Shown here: positions 22,983 through 23,087 of the stretch, in pieces
How the letters are laid out: each line of letters starts with the position of its first letter
Numbering within the stretch: position 1 is the first letter of the stretch
Source: JAAYZM01 sp964510785
Lineage (GTDB): Bacteria; Actinomycetota; Actinomycetes; Actinomycetales; Cellulomonadaceae
DNA length: 23,087 nt
Assembly: GCA_964510785.1 (NCBI GenBank)
Contig: CAZECM010000052.1
Coordinates: 1 to 23,087 of the forward strand
Direction: 5' to 3'
The notes under the pieces: model-generated
Database searches by the model: none
The model's input: only the letters and a program-made list of their open reading frames with translations
What the model was told of the DNA's origin: nothing
Position numbers and translations under genes: made by a program

Positions 22983-23087
22983 TAGAAGGTGTCGTTCTTC
23001 GGGATCTCCTTGGGCTTCGGTGCCTGCTCTGGCTTCGGTGTCTCGTCGGGTTTGGGGATCTCGTCGAGGGTCGCGGGTTCGGGGAAG
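22983..23087 (-). CDS. C-terminal fragment of an unidentified Pro/Lys/Glu-rich protein
   Basis: Only the last 34 codons are in the window, ending NDTF and a TAG stop. They contain a loose repeat of PKP plus acidic residues (IPKPDE, TPKPEQ, APKPKE), a disordered tail. I do not recognise the protein. The reading frame is supported by strongly biased composition and by the convergent arrangement with a hairpin between the stops. Confidence 0.55.

Overview
The window is very GC-rich, with GTG starts, 4-nt stop/start overlaps, Shine-Dalgarno sites of the GGGAGG type, and a LigA carrying the long insert seen in actinobacterial ligases. It fits a chromosomal segment from an actinobacterium, probably a plant-biomass degrader of the order Micrococcales; that placement is inferred from gene content and composition. 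Two runs of N (10 and 100 bases) show a draft assembly.

Layout. (1) 1-539, minus: 5' part of ilvD. (2) 633-6309, minus: a sugar-uptake operon in the order lipoprotein binding protein, two permeases, cytoplasmic GH3 glycosidase. A LacI-family repressor gene (6438-7451, plus) diverges from it, with a clear palindromic operator between them. Gene order and protein types match the xylobiose bxlEFGA/bxlR system of Streptomyces. No transporter ATPase is encoded here. (3) 7465-11292, minus: gatC-gatA-gatB, then a small GNAT acetyltransferase. (4) 11303-15661, minus: a tightly packed four-gene cassette of TIM-barrel sugar isomerase/decarboxylase-type protein, 3-hydroxyisobutyrate-dehydrogenase-type oxidoreductase, DhaK-DhaL kinase and RpiB-type isomerase. 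It looks like a pathway for a branched or four-carbon sugar acid that drains to a tetrose phosphate, and it has its own palindrome-rich control region. (5) 15799-20168, minus: ligA, a tandem GNAT-GNAT protein and a small conserved protein. (6) 20231-22957, plus: an SRPBCC/AHSA1 protein and an S9 prolyl-oligopeptidase-type peptidase. (7) 22983-23087, minus: the Pro/Lys/Glu-rich tail of an unidentified protein.

How it works together. Housekeeping genes (ligA, gatCAB, ilvD) alternate with two carbon-catabolic modules. One imports a xylo- or gluco-oligosaccharide and cleaves it in the cytoplasm under LacI control. The other probably converts an apiose- or threonate-like compound into erythrose 4-phosphate.

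The most unusual signal is a set of short in-frame tandem repeats in several neighbouring genes: a hexapeptide array inside the second GNAT domain (which broke the assembly), a different hexapeptide array in a loop of the dehydrogenase, a tetrapeptide array at the LigA N-terminus, a short 12-nt repeat in the DhaK-DhaL linker and a 22-bp duplication across a stop codon. Several genes also have a TANNNT box 6-7 nt before the start codon, which suggests leaderless transcripts.
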